From Herbiconiux sp. (GTDB lineage Bacteria > Actinomycetota > Actinomycetes > Actinomycetales > Microbacteriaceae), in the NCBI RefSeq assembly GCF_023264855.1, contig NZ_JAHFUW010000029.1, positions 1 to 53,797 on the forward strand: a DNA stretch of 53,797 nt, given 5' to 3'. Both the position numbers and the translations under genes were made by a program. Numbering within the stretch: the stretch's first letter is position 1; each line of letters starts with the position of its first letter. Below are positions 33,749 through 40,748 of this stretch, in pieces. The notes beneath the pieces are model-generated. The model had not been told where the DNA came from, did not search any database, and was given only the letters and a program-made list of their open reading frames with translations.

Positions 33749-34141
33749 TCACGACGCCCGAGCGAGCTGACTGATTCTCTGCGGCGAGAGACCCAGCAGT
33801 CGCGCAGCGTCAGCTTTGCTGATGTGCTCGTCCTGGAGGGCCGCAACCGCACTTCGTCGGAGTGCTGCAGCAGCTTTGGCGTCTTCTCGTGCTCGAGCAT
33901 CGGCCTCGTTGGCCTCGTTCCACAGCCGAGCGGCTCGCTCGGGGAGGTCGAGTTCGACCGCGACGTCCAGTGTCGATTCATCCACGTCGAGCCAGAGCGC
34001 AGCGACCTCAAGAGCGATCTCGTCGATCTCCTTGATCGTGCGAGCCTGACCAGAGGTGCCCAGCTCCGGAAACTCGATGTACCACCATCGGCCATCGCGT
34101 CGAGCGCGTGCCTTCACTTCTGTCTTGCCTTTCGTCGTCAT
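33749..34141 (-). CDS. hicB: HicB-like antitoxin with C-terminal helix-turn-helix
   Basis: A 130-residue protein. The N-terminal HicB-like half is VKARARRDGRWWYIEFPELGTSGQARTIKEID, followed by a helical linker rich in Ala and Glu. The C-terminus (HISKADAARLLGLSPQRISQLARAS) is a DNA-binding helix-turn-helix. HicB proteins neutralise HicA toxins and repress their own operon. The ATG at 34141 follows TAGGAG and is nine bases after the hicA stop. The operon partner hicA carries a stop codon in its frame, so this gene is an antitoxin without an intact toxin. The dyad at 34383-34412 is a likely operator. Confidence 0.75.
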   Translation of the reverse strand: MTTKGKTEVKARARRDGRWWYIEFPELGTSGQARTIKEIDEIALEVAALWLDVDESTLDVAVELDLPERAARLWNEANEADARAREDAKAAAALRRSAVAALQDEHISKADAARLLGLSPQRISQLARAS

Positions 34142-34150
34142 GTTCGTCTC

Positions 34151-34369
34151 CTATCGCCAGTTGTAGGGAGTGTGCGGGAGCTTCTTGATCAGGTCGCCGA
34201 TGATGCCGGCGGACACCTCGCTGTGATGCGGGATGCTGTGTTTGTCGTTCGGCGAAGATGAGTCGGGGATTCCCCAGATCTCATGATCGCCTTTGCCACG
34301 ACGGATGAGTACCCACCCGTTTGCCCGTACCGCTCAAATCACATCGCGGTACTTCTGCGGGCGCGGCAT
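34151..34369 (-). pseudogene. hicA: HicA-like toxin gene interrupted by an in-frame TGA
   Basis: ATG at 34369 opens MPRPQKYRDVI, then TGA at codon 12 (34334-34336), then AVRANGWVLIRRGKGDHEIWG and a tail to TAG at 34151. The whole is 73 codons, and KYRDVI-x-AVRANGWVLIRRGKGDHEIW matches the HicA start closely. The conserved catalytic His is in GDHEIW. The rest of the frame is clean, so the loss is recent; a single CGA-to-TGA change would explain it. No in-frame restart follows soon after. Gene order hicA then hicB is normal. Confidence 0.8.
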
Positions 34370-34382
34370 CCGCAAAGTATAG

Positions 34383-34412
34383 CCCGGTATAGACATCTGT
34401 ATCTAGACCGGG
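34383..34412. promoter_or_regulatory. Inverted repeat upstream of hicA-hicB, likely operator
   Basis: CCCGGTATAGA (34383-34393) and TCTAGACCGGG (34402-34412) are inverted arms with one mismatch around an 8-nt spacer. A TATACT -10-like element lies between this site and the hicA start. It is well placed for binding by the HicB-like helix-turn-helix protein. Confidence 0.6.
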
Positions 34413-34488
34413 ATGTAGGTCAATGAATCGGCCCAGTCGCAGGCGAGGCCAGGTATGCGGCCTCGATCGTGCCATCCCAGATGTTCGC

Positions 34489-35808
34489 TTACCTCGTCAC
34501 TCCCGCCGGCCAAGCTCCCCGCGACTGCCGGTACTCCGTCGCCTCGGCGGCCTCAGTGAACTCCAGCAGGTTGCCCACCTTCTCTAGGAGCACCTCCCGC
34601 ACCTCACCTGGTGTGGCGAAGAAGAACTCCTTCCGGAAGTTCGCTTGATTCAGCGCTCGCGATGCGAAGTGCTTGTGAAGTTCGTTCTCGAGAGTCACGG
34701 CATCCTCCGAGAAGTACAGGGTGTGCACGTCGAATCGGAACGGCACGGATGCTCCGCTGAGCTCCGCAATCCGCTCCAGCGGGCGAAGTCGTCGGGTGAG
34801 ACCGATCTTCACTACCTGGTGTCCGAATGCGCCTTCATTCGAGATCACGTACACATAGCCGGCTCGAACATTCGCCGCCCTGAAGTCGTTCTCCACGATG
34901 GCTTCGTCGATGGCGGCGAGTCGGCGCAGGAGATCTTCATCCTGCTCGCCCTTCGCGGCCATGGCCTCGATCGCGTAGGCGATGTGAGCTCGCTCCTTGT
35001 CGAGCTTTGCGCGCTCTTCCTCCAGCTCCCGCCGGACCTTCTCTTCTTCCTTCAGCCGCGCACGCTCTTCGCGAGCGTCCTCTCGCTCCTGCTGTTTCTT
35101 CATCAGCCAGTCGGCCGTGAGTTCGATCTCCTCGATACGCAGCTCGTGAAAGGCATCGTCGATCCGCATCTCCATGAGTGCGCCGAGTCTCGCGATGGCT
35201 GTCCGCGACGCTTCGAGCCGTCGCTTCGCGGTGATGACGTTGCCGGCTCGGAGAGTGCGGAGGGCGTTGTCCGTCTCAGCGTTGTAGGCCCGCAGCATCA
35301 GCTTGCCGAGGTCGGAAGTCATCTTCCGGCCCTGCGCGAGCGAGTTGTTGAAGGTGAACAACTCGCTCTTCGCGATCGCTCGATCACTTTTGATCACGTC
35401 CGCGATGCGCGTTTCCAAGTCGGCAAGCCGCTCCTGGTAGGCCGCCGCTGACTCCAACGGATGGTGATAGCGATAGATGCCGACATCCTGCAGCACTCGC
35501 GCATCATCCAGTTCGATGCTCGCGTCGGGGGAGTCCGAGTTCGCGGCCCGTTGACGCAATGCAGCGTTCTCAGCTTCGAGGTACGCGATGCGGGCCGCGT
35601 ACGAGGAGGCGTCAGCCTCAGCGCGAACATCCTCGCGTTCGGTTCTGGCGGGTGGAGTGGGAACAGCGCTCGGCGCCGCATCGTCGATCCACAGCTGCCA
35701 GCCGTCGGGAGCCGGTGGCCAGGACGGATCGGGTGTCCACCCTGCAGGCGGTTGCCATCCGAGAGGAGGCTTGGGCCATCCGGGCGGGGGATTGAAGGCG
35801 ACAGGCAT
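34489..35808 (-). CDS. DUF4041/T5orf172-domain protein (GIY-YIG-like nuclease fold)
   Basis: A 439-residue protein with three parts. The N-terminus has Pro/Trp repeats (PPGWPKPPLGWQPPAGW). A long coiled coil runs from about 60 to 310, charged and rich in Glu/Arg, with a DUF4041-like segment (SDLGKLMLRAYNAETDNALRTL). The C-terminal T5orf172 domain is at about 315-410: AGYVYVISNEGAFGHQVVKIG, then ELSGASVPFRFDVHTLYFSEDAVTLENELHKHF and EFFFATPGEV. This domain is a relative of GIY-YIG nucleases, found in phage and mobile-element proteins. It lies five bases after the coiled-coil gene, so they are coupled. Function is unknown; a defence or mobile-element role is inference. Confidence 0.75.
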   Translation of the reverse strand: MPVAFNPPPGWPKPPLGWQPPAGWTPDPSWPPAPDGWQLWIDDAAPSAVPTPPARTEREDVRAEADASSYAARIAYLEAENAALRQRAANSDSPDASIELDDARVLQDVGIYRYHHPLESAAAYQERLADLETRIADVIKSDRAIAKSELFTFNNSLAQGRKMTSDLGKLMLRAYNAETDNALRTLRAGNVITAKRRLEASRTAIARLGALMEMRIDDAFHELRIEEIELTADWLMKKQQEREDAREERARLKEEEKVRRELEEERAKLDKERAHIAYAIEAMAAKGEQDEDLLRRLAAIDEAIVENDFRAANVRAGYVYVISNEGAFGHQVVKIGLTRRLRPLERIAELSGASVPFRFDVHTLYFSEDAVTLENELHKHFASRALNQANFRKEFFFATPGEVREVLLEKVGNLLEFTEAAEATEYRQSRGAWPAGVTR

Positions 35809-35813
35809 CTCCG

Positions 35814-37061
35814 TCAGGCCTTCCGAACTCCCGTGGTGCTGATCGGGGTCAGCGCGAACGGATTCTTTGAGACACCTGCTCGGAGGTGCTCGAGCGTCGC
35901 CGAGGGAGTCACGGCAGACAGATCGAGTTCCATGAACGGTGCGCGTGCGACCGACGCGACCACGAACGGCACGTAGACCTCGCGCCCGGTGGCCGGACTG
36001 ATCGTCTCCGTTCCCAGTTCCAGCGAGATCGCCTGGACCAGTCCTCGGCGGTCGGCCTCGAAGACCTCATGCAGACTGCGGAGCGAGACGTTATTGACCA
36101 CGCCCAAGTAGCGGTCCTTCTGGTCTTTCTGAGACAGATCGGACGAGGTGATCTCATCGCTCGCCTTCACATATCGATAGGTCTTGATGGTGGGTATTGC
36201 CGCCGGGCCGGGAATGACGACGCGCAGTCTCAGCTCGGCATTCGAGGGGTCGAACGTCGCCTCATGGGAGACGGGAAAGTCTTCGGGGTACACAGAGTTC
36301 GCGAGCACGATCCCGACGTACTCCTGCACGGCCTCGACCACTCCGTAACCCAGAGCTGCGATCAGTTCGTCGAGTTCAGCGTTCTGCTTGGATGCCTCGG
36401 TGTCCCGCGCCTCACATTCGATTCGGTACGTCTCGAGCGCCTGGTCCAGCGCGTGCTGGCGCTTCCGTTCGGCCTCTTCGTACTGCGCCTGCTGGCTGGC
36501 CCGCCGACCGGGAAGCTCCTGGGTGTATGCCTGCCACGCGTAGTAATCGGTCGCGTACTGCGCCTCGACGGCTGCCTGCGCGTCGGCGATCTTCTTTTTC
36601 CGCCCGAACAGCCCGGTGGGTTCCTGTGGCTCGCGCTTCACCGGCAGAGGGGGATCCGGGATGGGCGCCGGTGCGGGAATCGGCACGCGGAGGTCGTCAC
36701 GCGGGAATGGAGGGTGCTGAACGACCACCCGCAGGCTCTCGAGGTCGACGAAGTCATCGATGGCGAGCGTCGCGGTCAGCAAGCCGTCGATCTCGGCGTA
36801 GGTCTCCGTGAGCCGCACATTCCGGCTGTTCACTTCGGCTTGCATCGCTTCGATGTGCGCTGTGGCCGCTTCCTTCTCTAACCGCTTGCGGTCGGCCTCC
36901 GAGGCGCGAAGATAGGCGGCCTGAGCACGCTCGGCGGAGCGCTGCGCAGCCTGTGCCTGTCGCACCGAGGCGTCGTACTGACGTTGTGCTGCTCGATCGC
37001 GCTGCTCTGCGAGCCTCACTTGGCGCTGGTACTCGGCCAGAAATCCTCGTCGTCGAGCCAT
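35814..37061 (-). CDS. Coiled-coil protein, partner of the T5orf172 protein
   Basis: A 415-residue protein with no recognised family. Residues 1-90 are a charged coiled coil (RQVRLAEQRDRAAQRQYD onward). Residues about 115-145 are Pro-rich (PIPAPAPIPDPPLPVKRE). Another helical region is at about 155-225. A compact beta-rich domain of about 190 residues follows (GYGVVEAVQEYVGIVLANSV to VPFVVASVARAPFMELDL). No enzymatic motif is visible. It is the first gene of a two-gene unit with the T5orf172 protein (5-bp gap). The two share a coiled-coil plus C-terminal domain layout, which suggests they form a complex. Confidence 0.6.
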   Translation of the reverse strand: MARRRGFLAEYQRQVRLAEQRDRAAQRQYDASVRQAQAAQRSAERAQAAYLRASEADRKRLEKEAATAHIEAMQAEVNSRNVRLTETYAEIDGLLTATLAIDDFVDLESLRVVVQHPPFPRDDLRVPIPAPAPIPDPPLPVKREPQEPTGLFGRKKKIADAQAAVEAQYATDYYAWQAYTQELPGRRASQQAQYEEAERKRQHALDQALETYRIECEARDTEASKQNAELDELIAALGYGVVEAVQEYVGIVLANSVYPEDFPVSHEATFDPSNAELRLRVVIPGPAAIPTIKTYRYVKASDEITSSDLSQKDQKDRYLGVVNNVSLRSLHEVFEADRRGLVQAISLELGTETISPATGREVYVPFVVASVARAPFMELDLSAVTPSATLEHLRAGVSKNPFALTPISTTGVRKA

Positions 37062-37149
37062 GATGGTCCCCCCTCAGGTATCACTGCTCGCATTCTACGG
37101 GCGTCGATCGGTACCTCCGTCGCCAGAGCCTCGCTGCTAGCCTGGCCGC

Positions 37150-37470
37150 ATGGCCACCCCCACCATTCACGAAGCCCTGGCCGCCTTCGTGGCCGAGCGC
37201 GACTGGGCCCAGTTCCACACCCCCGAGAACCTCGCGAAGAGCATCTCCATCGAGGCCGCCGAACTGCTTGAGCTCTTCCAGTGGTCCCCGGATGCGGGCG
37301 AGCAGCAGATCCAAGACGAGCTCGCCGACGTGCTCACCTACGCCTACCTCCTCGCCGCCCGCCTCACGCTGAACCCCGACGACATCGTCCGCACCAAGCT
37401 CGCGAAGACCCGGGAGAAGTACCCCGTCGAGAAGTCCCGCGGCACGTCCACGAAGTATGACCAGCTCTGA
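37150..37470 (+). CDS. MazG-like nucleotide pyrophosphohydrolase
   Basis: A 106-residue all-helical NTP-PPase of the MazG/dCTPase type. Metal-binding acidic residues are in SIEAAELLELFQW and DELADVLTYAYLL. This fold cleaves nucleoside triphosphates to monophosphates and diphosphate. The start ATG at 37150 is 9 bases after the run GCTAGCCTGGCCGC, with no clear ribosome site. Its 3' end overlaps the start of the broken DUF2075 gene by 14 bp. MazG-like plus DUF2075 is a repeated pairing in actinobacteria, probably a nucleotide-handling helper in a defence or repair unit. Confidence 0.82.
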   Translation: MATPTIHEALAAFVAERDWAQFHTPENLAKSISIEAAELLELFQWSPDAGEQQIQDELADVLTYAYLLAARLTLNPDDIVRTKLAKTREKYPVEKSRGTSTKYDQL

Positions 37471-37642
37471 GATCGTCCGCCTCCCGTTCGCTAAGGCCGA
37501 GGTCGGCGTCTGGGCGCGAAGCGGCGACAAGCGCATCACCAACTGGCCGGTCGACTACATACTCGACGTAGTCGTCCGCGAGGCCCCCCCCGATAATGGT
37601 GCCCGGGTTTTACGAGACGAGCAGTTTGCCCCTAGACCATAA
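37457..37642 (+). pseudogene. DUF2075 helicase gene, fragment 1 (N-terminus)
   Basis: Reads SSEIVRLPFAKAEVGVWARSG, then DKRITNWPVDYILDVV. This is the start of the long DUF2075/GIY-YIG-type helicase normally coupled to MazG-like genes (overlap 14 bp here). The match ends near 37590, right after a run of nine C residues, and what follows is not homologous. The segment that should carry the GIY-YIG-like motif is absent. The next recognisable part of the same gene is at 38571. Confidence 0.65.
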
Positions 37643-38522
37643 TCGGGCCGCCGAGGTTCGTAAGCAGCTGCCGGACATCATCTCGGATATGGTCCGGATA
37701 TATGTCCCGACTCCAGGGGCGCATGAAGCCCGAGGAACTGGTCGCGCTGAACATCGGCTCCAACGACTCCAACGCATGATGACGACCGTTAGATACTGCA
37801 GCGGCCAGCCAAGTTACGAATTGCACAAGAGGGACGCCCTTCGTGCTGGAGTTGGCATCGTGATAGTTGAAGGTGCTTACAGGACTCCAATCGGCGGTGG
37901 GCGTGCCAACGGGTGCAAGCGAGATTCGCGAGCCGCTGAAGAACGCTTTGTTCGCTATCAGGAGAGCGTCCAATTCTTCGCGAGGGTGCGAGACCAGCGG
38001 CGGGCTGCTTTCCTCGGTCAGGTCAATGTAGAGCTCTCTCATCGCCGTGCCGAAGTCGTCGCTTGACTTGAATAAATCTGTGGAGTGTGAAAGCAGACCG
38101 AAGGGAAATGGGCCCCGTAGTGCCTCTTGGACGTTTTGCGGGGTGGCGCCAGCGACCTCAACGAGCAACTTCTTCTGTTGTATCGCTTCGATGATGTCCT
38201 TTTTTCGAAGGGTTAATTTGGATGAGAACGCGGCAGCCACACCGCTGGCCAATATTTCAGGCTCCGAGTGCAGATGTTGAGGATAGTCCGGCCTCAAGAG
38301 GATGACATCGACCTCGTTGGAGGTTCCTCCCGGCCCGACCACGTACTTGCGAGTGACGACGGGCCATCCGGGGCCCCATTGCTCTAAAAGGCCGGCCCAG
38401 GTCGCCTCACCTCCGTGCCCGGCTCGCTGTGAGTCGCCCGAAACGGCCTGCGCGTGTGCGTGATCGTAATCATCCTGAACACTTTGCGTGGCTCGGTCGA
38501 GGAGAGCCGAGAATTTGCTCAT
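37632..38522 (-). CDS. Cargo gene A: nuclease-like protein (DUF6602-like), antisense in the broken helicase gene
   Basis: A 296-residue protein. The region GHGGEATWAGLLEQWGPGWPVVTRKYV, then GTSNEVDVILLRPDYP and ASGVAAAFSSKLTLRKKDIIEA, resembles the DUF6602 nuclease-like family: an Asp in a DV-hydrophobic strand and a Lys after the next strand. The usual Glu of an E-x-K pair appears to be missing (FSSK). The ATG at 38522 is used. It fills the gap between fragments 1 and 2 of the DUF2075 gene, runs opposite to it and is less GC-rich. Family call is tentative; the position is seen directly. Confidence 0.55.
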   Translation of the reverse strand: MSKFSALLDRATQSVQDDYDHAHAQAVSGDSQRAGHGGEATWAGLLEQWGPGWPVVTRKYVVGPGGTSNEVDVILLRPDYPQHLHSEPEILASGVAAAFSSKLTLRKKDIIEAIQQKKLLVEVAGATPQNVQEALRGPFPFGLLSHSTDLFKSSDDFGTAMRELYIDLTEESSPPLVSHPREELDALLIANKAFFSGSRISLAPVGTPTADWSPVSTFNYHDANSSTKGVPLVQFVTWLAAAVSNGRHHALESLEPMFSATSSSGFMRPWSRDIYPDHIRDDVRQLLTNLGGPIMV

Positions 38523-38570
38523 GTCTTCATTTCTTTTCGTGCTGGATAGGTTCCGGAGACGCTATCGGCT

Positions 38571-39143
38571 TTGAGACGCATGTTCCACATATTGATCGAC
38601 GCCTCGTCGATAGTCCGCAGCACCACGGTCATCCAGGGCGACCCCGGCACCGGCAAGACCGTCGTCGCGATCTACCTGCTCAAGCTGCTCGCCGACATCC
38701 GCTCGTCGACCGGCCTCGACGCCCTCGACGAGGACGGCGACTCCCTCTTCTCCGAGTTCTTCACCGACGAGCACCGGATGCTCCTCCGCGACCTCCGCAT
38801 CGGCTTCGTCATCCCGCAGCAATCGCTCCGCAAATCGGTGCAGAAGGTCTTTCGCAAGACCCCCGGTCTCGACCCGTCGATGGTGCTGACGGCGTTCGAC
38901 GTGGGGGAGTCGGCGACCGACTTCGACCTGCTCATCGTCGATGAGACGCACCGCCTGAACCAGCGCGCGAATCAGCCGGCGGCGGCGCTGAATATCAAGT
39001 TCCGCGACATCACGACGAAGCTGTTCGGCCACGACGACACGTCGAAGACCCAGCTCGACTGGATCACGGCCAAGAGCACCCACCAGATCTTCCTGGTCGA
39101 CCCCGCGCAGAGCGTGAAGCCGGCCGAATGGCTATTCCAATAG
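38571..39143 (+). pseudogene. DUF2075 helicase gene, fragment 2 (P-loop and Walker B part)
   Basis: From about 38610 this is clear DUF2075 sequence: TVIQGDPGTGKTVVAIYLLKLL (Walker A), IGFVIPQQSLRKSVQKVF, FDLLIVDETHRLNQRANQ (Walker B, DETH) and DPAQSVKP. The frame is intact for about 510 bp, then breaks after PAEWLFQ at 39127, where a non-homologous region begins. The last 167 bp (38961-39127) are repeated almost exactly at 40089-40255. No natural start or stop remains. Confidence 0.75.
38961..39127 (+). repeat. 167-bp direct repeat, copy 1
   Basis: Nearly identical to 40089-40255, with three mismatches over 167 bp. It codes for QRANQPAAALNIKFRDITTK through SVKPA of DUF2075. The two copies flank the insert holding cargo gene B. 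Confidence 0.8.
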
Positions 39144-39200
39144 CCGCTTTTCCCTGACCTTCAATCGTGTGCGGCCAGTTCGACGACCCGGGGACTCCCG

Positions 39201-39335
39201 GTCATCGTCTCTGCTTTATCCCTCTTCTGGAAATTCCGGATCTTCCAGGCCTGCCTCGAACGGCCGTTCGAGGAGGGCGACATCTTCGTTTGCATCAGTC
39301 CACACAGGGAAGATGCTGGACTGGGTATTGCATGA
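39201..39335 (+). pseudogene. Possible gene fragment inside the insert
   Basis: A stop-ended frame without a normal start reads VIVSALSLFWKFRIFQACLE, then RPFEEGDIFVCISPHREDAGLGIA. Its residue mix looks protein-like. I do not recognise it. It may be the end of a deleted gene; low confidence. Confidence 0.25.
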
Positions 39336-39378
39336 GATCTTTCCTGATTGAGACCGCTCGACTCGGCTTAGCGCGTCG

Positions 39379-40014
39379 CTAGCGTCGCCTCGTAACCTCG
39401 GCGGTCAAGTCATCGACGGACTTTACAAGGTCGTCGAAGGTTTTTGTCACCGGCCAAATGCGAGTCTCGTTAATGTCCCAGTCGAGAACCGCATCACTTG
39501 AGAGCGCCTTCCCGCCGATACCTTCGAATTCAATATGAGCGTGATGCTCACTTGGCAAGCCTTTGCCAAATCGCCTATGGCTACCGTCGAAGAACGTCCG
39601 CCATTCTTGTCCAGGAGCGAGAATCGGAAAGACGTCAGGGAAACGCACGACCCTATTTCGTCCTTCTTCAACGGTGGACCGCTGGGGAGGAGGATCGACG
39701 CTTAGACGCACGTTCCTTGCTGCCGTCTGCCCGAAGTTCTTGATCACGATGTCGGTATAGGTGGGGCCGAAAGCACTGTCATCCGCATAGATGACGATGT
39801 ACGGCTGAGCACGCTCTATGTCGAGCTGTTGTGCAAGCTGGCGTGCTCTGGACGCCTCTTTCAGCTGCCCTCGGGCATACCAAATCGCTACCAGGGCAAC
39901 GAGCGCCGTGACGACGGTAGCGATGGCTGACAGCCAGTCGGTGACAGACGGCCCCGATCCCTCGATGGCCTGCAGCAGGCGCTCGAACATGTCGTCGAAC
40001 TGATCTGGGGTCAT
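39379..40014 (-). CDS. Cargo gene B: membrane-anchored protein of unknown function
   Basis: A 211-residue protein with one membrane helix at residues about 28-46 (SAIATVVTALVALVAIWYA). A short helical linker (QLKEASRARQLAQQLD) and a beta-rich domain of about 110 residues follow (QPYIVIYADDSAFGPTYTDIVIKNFGQTAARNV). Proteins of this type are frequent orphans in accessory regions; no activity is known to me. It lies between two 167-bp copies of DUF2075 sequence, antisense to it, with its ATG 35 bp before fragment 3 begins. Confidence 0.6.
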   Translation of the reverse strand: MTPDQFDDMFERLLQAIEGSGPSVTDWLSAIATVVTALVALVAIWYARGQLKEASRARQLAQQLDIERAQPYIVIYADDSAFGPTYTDIVIKNFGQTAARNVRLSVDPPPQRSTVEEGRNRVVRFPDVFPILAPGQEWRTFFDGSHRRFGKGLPSEHHAHIEFEGIGGKALSSDAVLDWDINETRIWPVTKTFDDLVKSVDDLTAEVTRRR

Positions 40015-40049
40015 TGCCCGATTCTGGCAGGATCTGCGCTCTGAATCAC

Positions 40050-40748
40050 TTCCACCTTCTTATCGTCGACGACACGCATCGCCCCATCCAGCGCGCGAAT
40101 CAGCCGGCGGCGGCGCTGAACATCAAGTTCCGCGACATCACGACGAAGCTGTTCGGTCACGACGACACGTCGAAGACCCAGCTCGACTGGATCACGGCAA
40201 AGAGCACCCACCAGATCTTCCTGGTCGACCCCGCGCAGAGCGTGAAGCCGGCCGACATCCCGATCGCGGCCCTCGAGCGGCTCGTCGCCGACGCCAAGGC
40301 AGTCGACCATCATCACCCTCTTCTTTCGCAGATGAGGGTGCGTGCCGGTTCCGACTACGTCGGTCACGTGAGACGGATGCTCGGTGCCGCAACAGGGTCA
40401 GGCTGGCCCGCATCCGTCCCCGACTTCGGCGACTACGACTTCCGCATGTTCGACGACGTCTCCGAGATGCGTGCCGAGATCGTGCGCCGAGACCGCGAGG
40501 TCGGCCTCTCACGCCTGGTCGCGGGCTACGCCTGGGAGTGGAAGACGAAGGGCAGCAAGCCGGGCCACGACATCGAGATCGGCGAGCTGCGGATGCGCTG
40601 GAACAGCACCCAGACCGACTGGATCGCGTCGCCGGGTTCGCTCGACGAGGTGGGTTCGATCTATACCGTGCAGGGCCACGACCTCAACTACGCCGGCGTG
40701 ATCATCGCACTTCCCCGCCTTCACTTCTGTACCTGGTCACGTACGTGA
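40050..40748 (+). pseudogene. DUF2075 helicase gene, fragment 3 (C-terminal part)
   Basis: Reads FHLLIVDDTHRPIQRANQPA, then the duplicated segment to SVKPADIPIAALERLVADAKAV, then DEVGSIYTVQGHDLNYAGVIIA. The last motif is a typical late helicase motif of the family. The match breaks near 40712 and stops at 40746-40748. The segment before the duplicate has several changes (DDTHRPI for DETHRLN). Fragments 1 to 3 together would give most, not all, of one DUF2075 protein. Confidence 0.7.
40089..40255 (+). repeat. 167-bp direct repeat, copy 2
   Basis: Partner of 38961-39127 with three mismatches. Copy 2 continues into the rest of the helicase sequence, while copy 1 is cut off at its right end. The left flank of copy 2 is the diverged one. 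Confidence 0.8.
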
